Shown in pieces: positions 5,154-6,668 of a stretch of 6,668 bases of DNA (positions within the stretch are counted from its first letter, which is position 1; each line of letters starts with the position of its first letter). The DNA is from Acidimicrobiaceae bacterium (GTDB taxonomy: Bacteria; Actinomycetota; Acidimicrobiia; Acidimicrobiales; Aldehydirespiratoraceae): the NCBI GenBank assembly GCA_009840695.1, contig VXNG01000245.1, forward strand, positions 1-6,668, written 5' to 3'. Under the pieces are notes generated by a model. The model was not told where the DNA came from and made no database searches. It worked only from the letters and a program-made list of their open reading frames with translations. The position numbers were made by a program, and so were the translations under genes.

Positions 5154-6668
5154 GTGTCCCGGCGACTAGAGATCGAACTGACCAGCCAGCGCGCTGACGG
5201 CACCTGGACGTGGCGAGCGGCCGGAGCTCGCCAACCCAAGGGCGACGTGAGTGGTGACCTCGTTCCGGACACCGCGTCGGTCGGCACCGTCCTCAAGGCT
5301 GAAGCCGACGGCGGACTCGACGGCCTCGAGATCATCGCGGTGTCCGCGCCGCGGGTCCGGGCCGCGCCCTCCGACCGTCTGGAGTTGATCGGCGGCGGTG
5401 ACGGCCCGCTGGTCACGACCACTCTGGCACCGAAGTCCCGACGACGCGACCGGGACGACCGGCGCGGCCGTGACAAGGACCGGCCGCGAGGGCGCGACCG
5501 CCGAGATGGCCGCGACGGCGATGGTCGCAGGGATCGCAGACGTGACCGTCGAGGCGAGCAGGCAGACGACGACGGCAAGGCCCGCAAGTCCCGACGGGAT
5601 GGAGATACCAGAACCCGCTCCCGGCGCGACGATGGCGGCCGGCCTCGCGATTCCGGATCCGGCAGCGACAAGGATCGGAACGAGAAGCGGTCCGGTCGCC
5701 GGGATCGACGACCCAGCGACAGGAGCTCGGAGGACGGTAGACGATCCGAACGACCTCCAAGGCCGAGAACTCCCGGCCTCAAGGCGAAGCGGGTCCATCG
5801 CCAGGCTGCATTGGCAGCGCTTCCCGATGACCAGCAGCCGCTGGCTCGCGAAGTGCTGAAGGCCGGTGTGCCGGGCGTGCGCAAGTCCATCGAGCGGATG
5901 AACGCCAAGGCAGCTGCCGAGAAACTCCCCCAGATCAAGTCGGAGCCGATCCTGGCACTGGCGGAGCAGCTCGCTCCCGTGTTGAAGGCAGCCGAATGGC
6001 ACGACCGGGCCGATGCGGCCCTGGCCGGCATCGCCAAGATCGACCTGCGAGACATCCGATCCGTCATCGCCGCCGCCGACCGGGCGGCCCGAACTGACGA
6101 GACCAGGACCCTCGCCGAGAGCCTGCGAGCCGGCCTGGCTCAGCGTCTGGAAGTTGATCATCGCCGGTGGTTGGACGAGTTGGCCGGCACCATCGGCGAG
6201 GGCCGCACCATCAGGGCACTGCGCCTGAGTTCTCGCCCGCCCAAGGCGGGGACGCCGCTGCCGCCTGACATGGCCGAGCGACTCGCCAACTTGGCGGCCG
6301 CAGACCTGAGCCCTACCACCAACCAGCAGCGGTGGTCGACGGTGGTGGACTCCGTGTCCCTCTCCCCCGTCCGCACTCAGGTGATTCCGCTCGGCGCTCC
6401 GGAGAAGCCCTCCGAGGATCTGCTCACCACCGTCCGAAGGCTGGCCGACCGGGTCCCGCAGATCGCGGCTCTCTTCGGCATCGAGCCGCCGGCGCCGAGC
6501 CCCCGAGGACGCCGACCTCCCCCGCCGCCGCCGGCGCCGGAGGTCGAGAAGGCGACGGAGCAGCCCACCGAAACGCCGACCCCGGACCCAGAAGCAACCA
6601 CCGACACCGAGGCCGCCGACACCGCAGAGCAACCAACCGACACCGAAGCGGCCACGGACACGCCAGAG
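5154..6668 (+). CDS. Uncharacterised protein with Arg/Asp-rich mixed-charge segment, helical domain and acidic tail (3' end outside window)
   Basis: 505 codons without a stop to the window edge. Layout: residues 1-92 form a small globular module (RRLEIELTSQRADGTWTWRAAGARQPKG, then VGTVLKAEADGGLDGLEIIAV). Residues 95-205 are dominated by R, D, G, K and S (RRRDRDDRRGRDKDR and similar), surely disordered. Residues 206-445 are Ala/Leu/Arg-rich and mostly helical, including AEWHDRADAAL, IDLRDIRSVIAAADRA and IRALRLSSRPPKAG. Six prolines (455-460) precede an acidic Thr/Glu/Asp/Pro/Ala tail, TETPTPDPEATTDTEA and on. No signal peptide or membrane segment is seen. GTG 5154 is chosen because the conserved-looking RRLEIELTS begins there; the frame is open back to 5079, and TTG 5145 or 5115 are weaker options. 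I do not recognise a named family. The charged segment and N-terminal module suggest RNA or DNA binding, which is inference. Minus-strand frames here are shadows. Confidence 0.75.
   Translation, partial: MSRRLEIELTSQRADGTWTWRAAGARQPKGDVSGDLVPDTASVGTVLKAEADGGLDGLEIIAVSAPRVRAAPSDRLELIGGGDGPLVTTTLAPKSRRRDRDDRRGRDKDRPRGRDRRDGRDGDGRRDRRRDRRGEQADDDGKARKSRRDGDTRTRSRRDDGGRPRDSGSGSDKDRNEKRSGRRDRRPSDRSSEDGRRSERPPRPRTPGLKAKRVHRQAALAALPDDQQPLAREVLKAGVPGVRKSIERMNAKAAAEKLPQIKSEPILALAEQLAPVLKAAEWHDRADAALAGIAKIDLRDIRSVIAAADRAARTDETRTLAESLRAGLAQRLEVDHRRWLDELAGTIGEGRTIRALRLSSRPPKAGTPLPPDMAERLANLAAADLSPTTNQQRWSTVVDSVSLSPVRTQVIPLGAPEKPSEDLLTTVRRLADRVPQIAALFGIEPPAPSPRGRRPPPPPPAPEVEKATEQPTETPTPDPEATTDTEAADTAEQPTDTEAATDTPE

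Noticed and set aside
5166..6632. Long minus-strand open frame (488 codons) and its neighbour at 5066-6067
   Set aside because: The translations are low-complexity (Arg/Ser/Gly/Val runs) with no family signature. The plus strand has an uninterrupted frame with coherent domain structure over the same span.

Overview
The window is a GC-rich stretch of bacterial chromosome. It has dense coding on both strands, GTG as well as ATG starts, strong G/C preference at third codon positions, and an SOS operator of the CGAAC-N4-GTTCG type used by actinobacteria and Firmicutes. This suggests an actinobacterium. The style of the oxidoreductase and of the last, uncharacterised protein makes me think of Acidimicrobiia, but that placement is inference. 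Most of the window is housekeeping DNA. I saw no tRNA, rRNA, CRISPR array or transposase.

Left part (1-2052, + strand): the 3' end of trpA (tryptophan synthase alpha chain), then a complete flavoprotein disulfide oxidoreductase of the mercuric-reductase-like / lipoamide-dehydrogenase-like group. The oxidoreductase carries an in-frame, arginine-rich insert of about 87 codons (about 1297-1564) in the middle of its conserved C-terminal half. GC-rich inverted repeats bracket it, so it looks like a small element that became translated.

Middle part (2049-4106, - strand, read right to left): a YqgE/AlgH-family gene, then an AlkB-family 2-oxoglutarate/Fe(II) dioxygenase gene, then an NAD-dependent SDR dehydrogenase gene. 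Between yqgE and alkB lies a perfect 24-bp palindrome whose core is a consensus LexA box. It fills the spacer of a recognisable -35/-10 promoter whose predicted transcription start is the alkB GTG codon. AlkB, and probably the SDR gene 45 bp behind it, therefore look DNA-damage inducible through LexA. The SDR gene meets the oxidoreductase tail to tail, and both stop codons lie in one shared CTAG.

Right part (4226-6668, + strand): thiD (HMP/HMP-phosphate kinase, thiamine biosynthesis), divergent from yqgE. An AT-rich 30-bp palindrome overlaps the thiD stop. A long reading frame then starts at about 5154 and runs off the window without a stop (505 codons seen). It encodes a protein with a small N-terminal globular module, a 110-residue Arg/Asp-rich mixed-charge segment, a helical domain, a polyproline run and an acidic Thr/Glu/Asp-rich tail. 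Its function is unknown to me; nucleic-acid binding is a reasonable guess. The best candidates for something undescribed are the insert in the oxidoreductase, the SOS-controlled alkB unit, and this last protein with its upstream palindrome.
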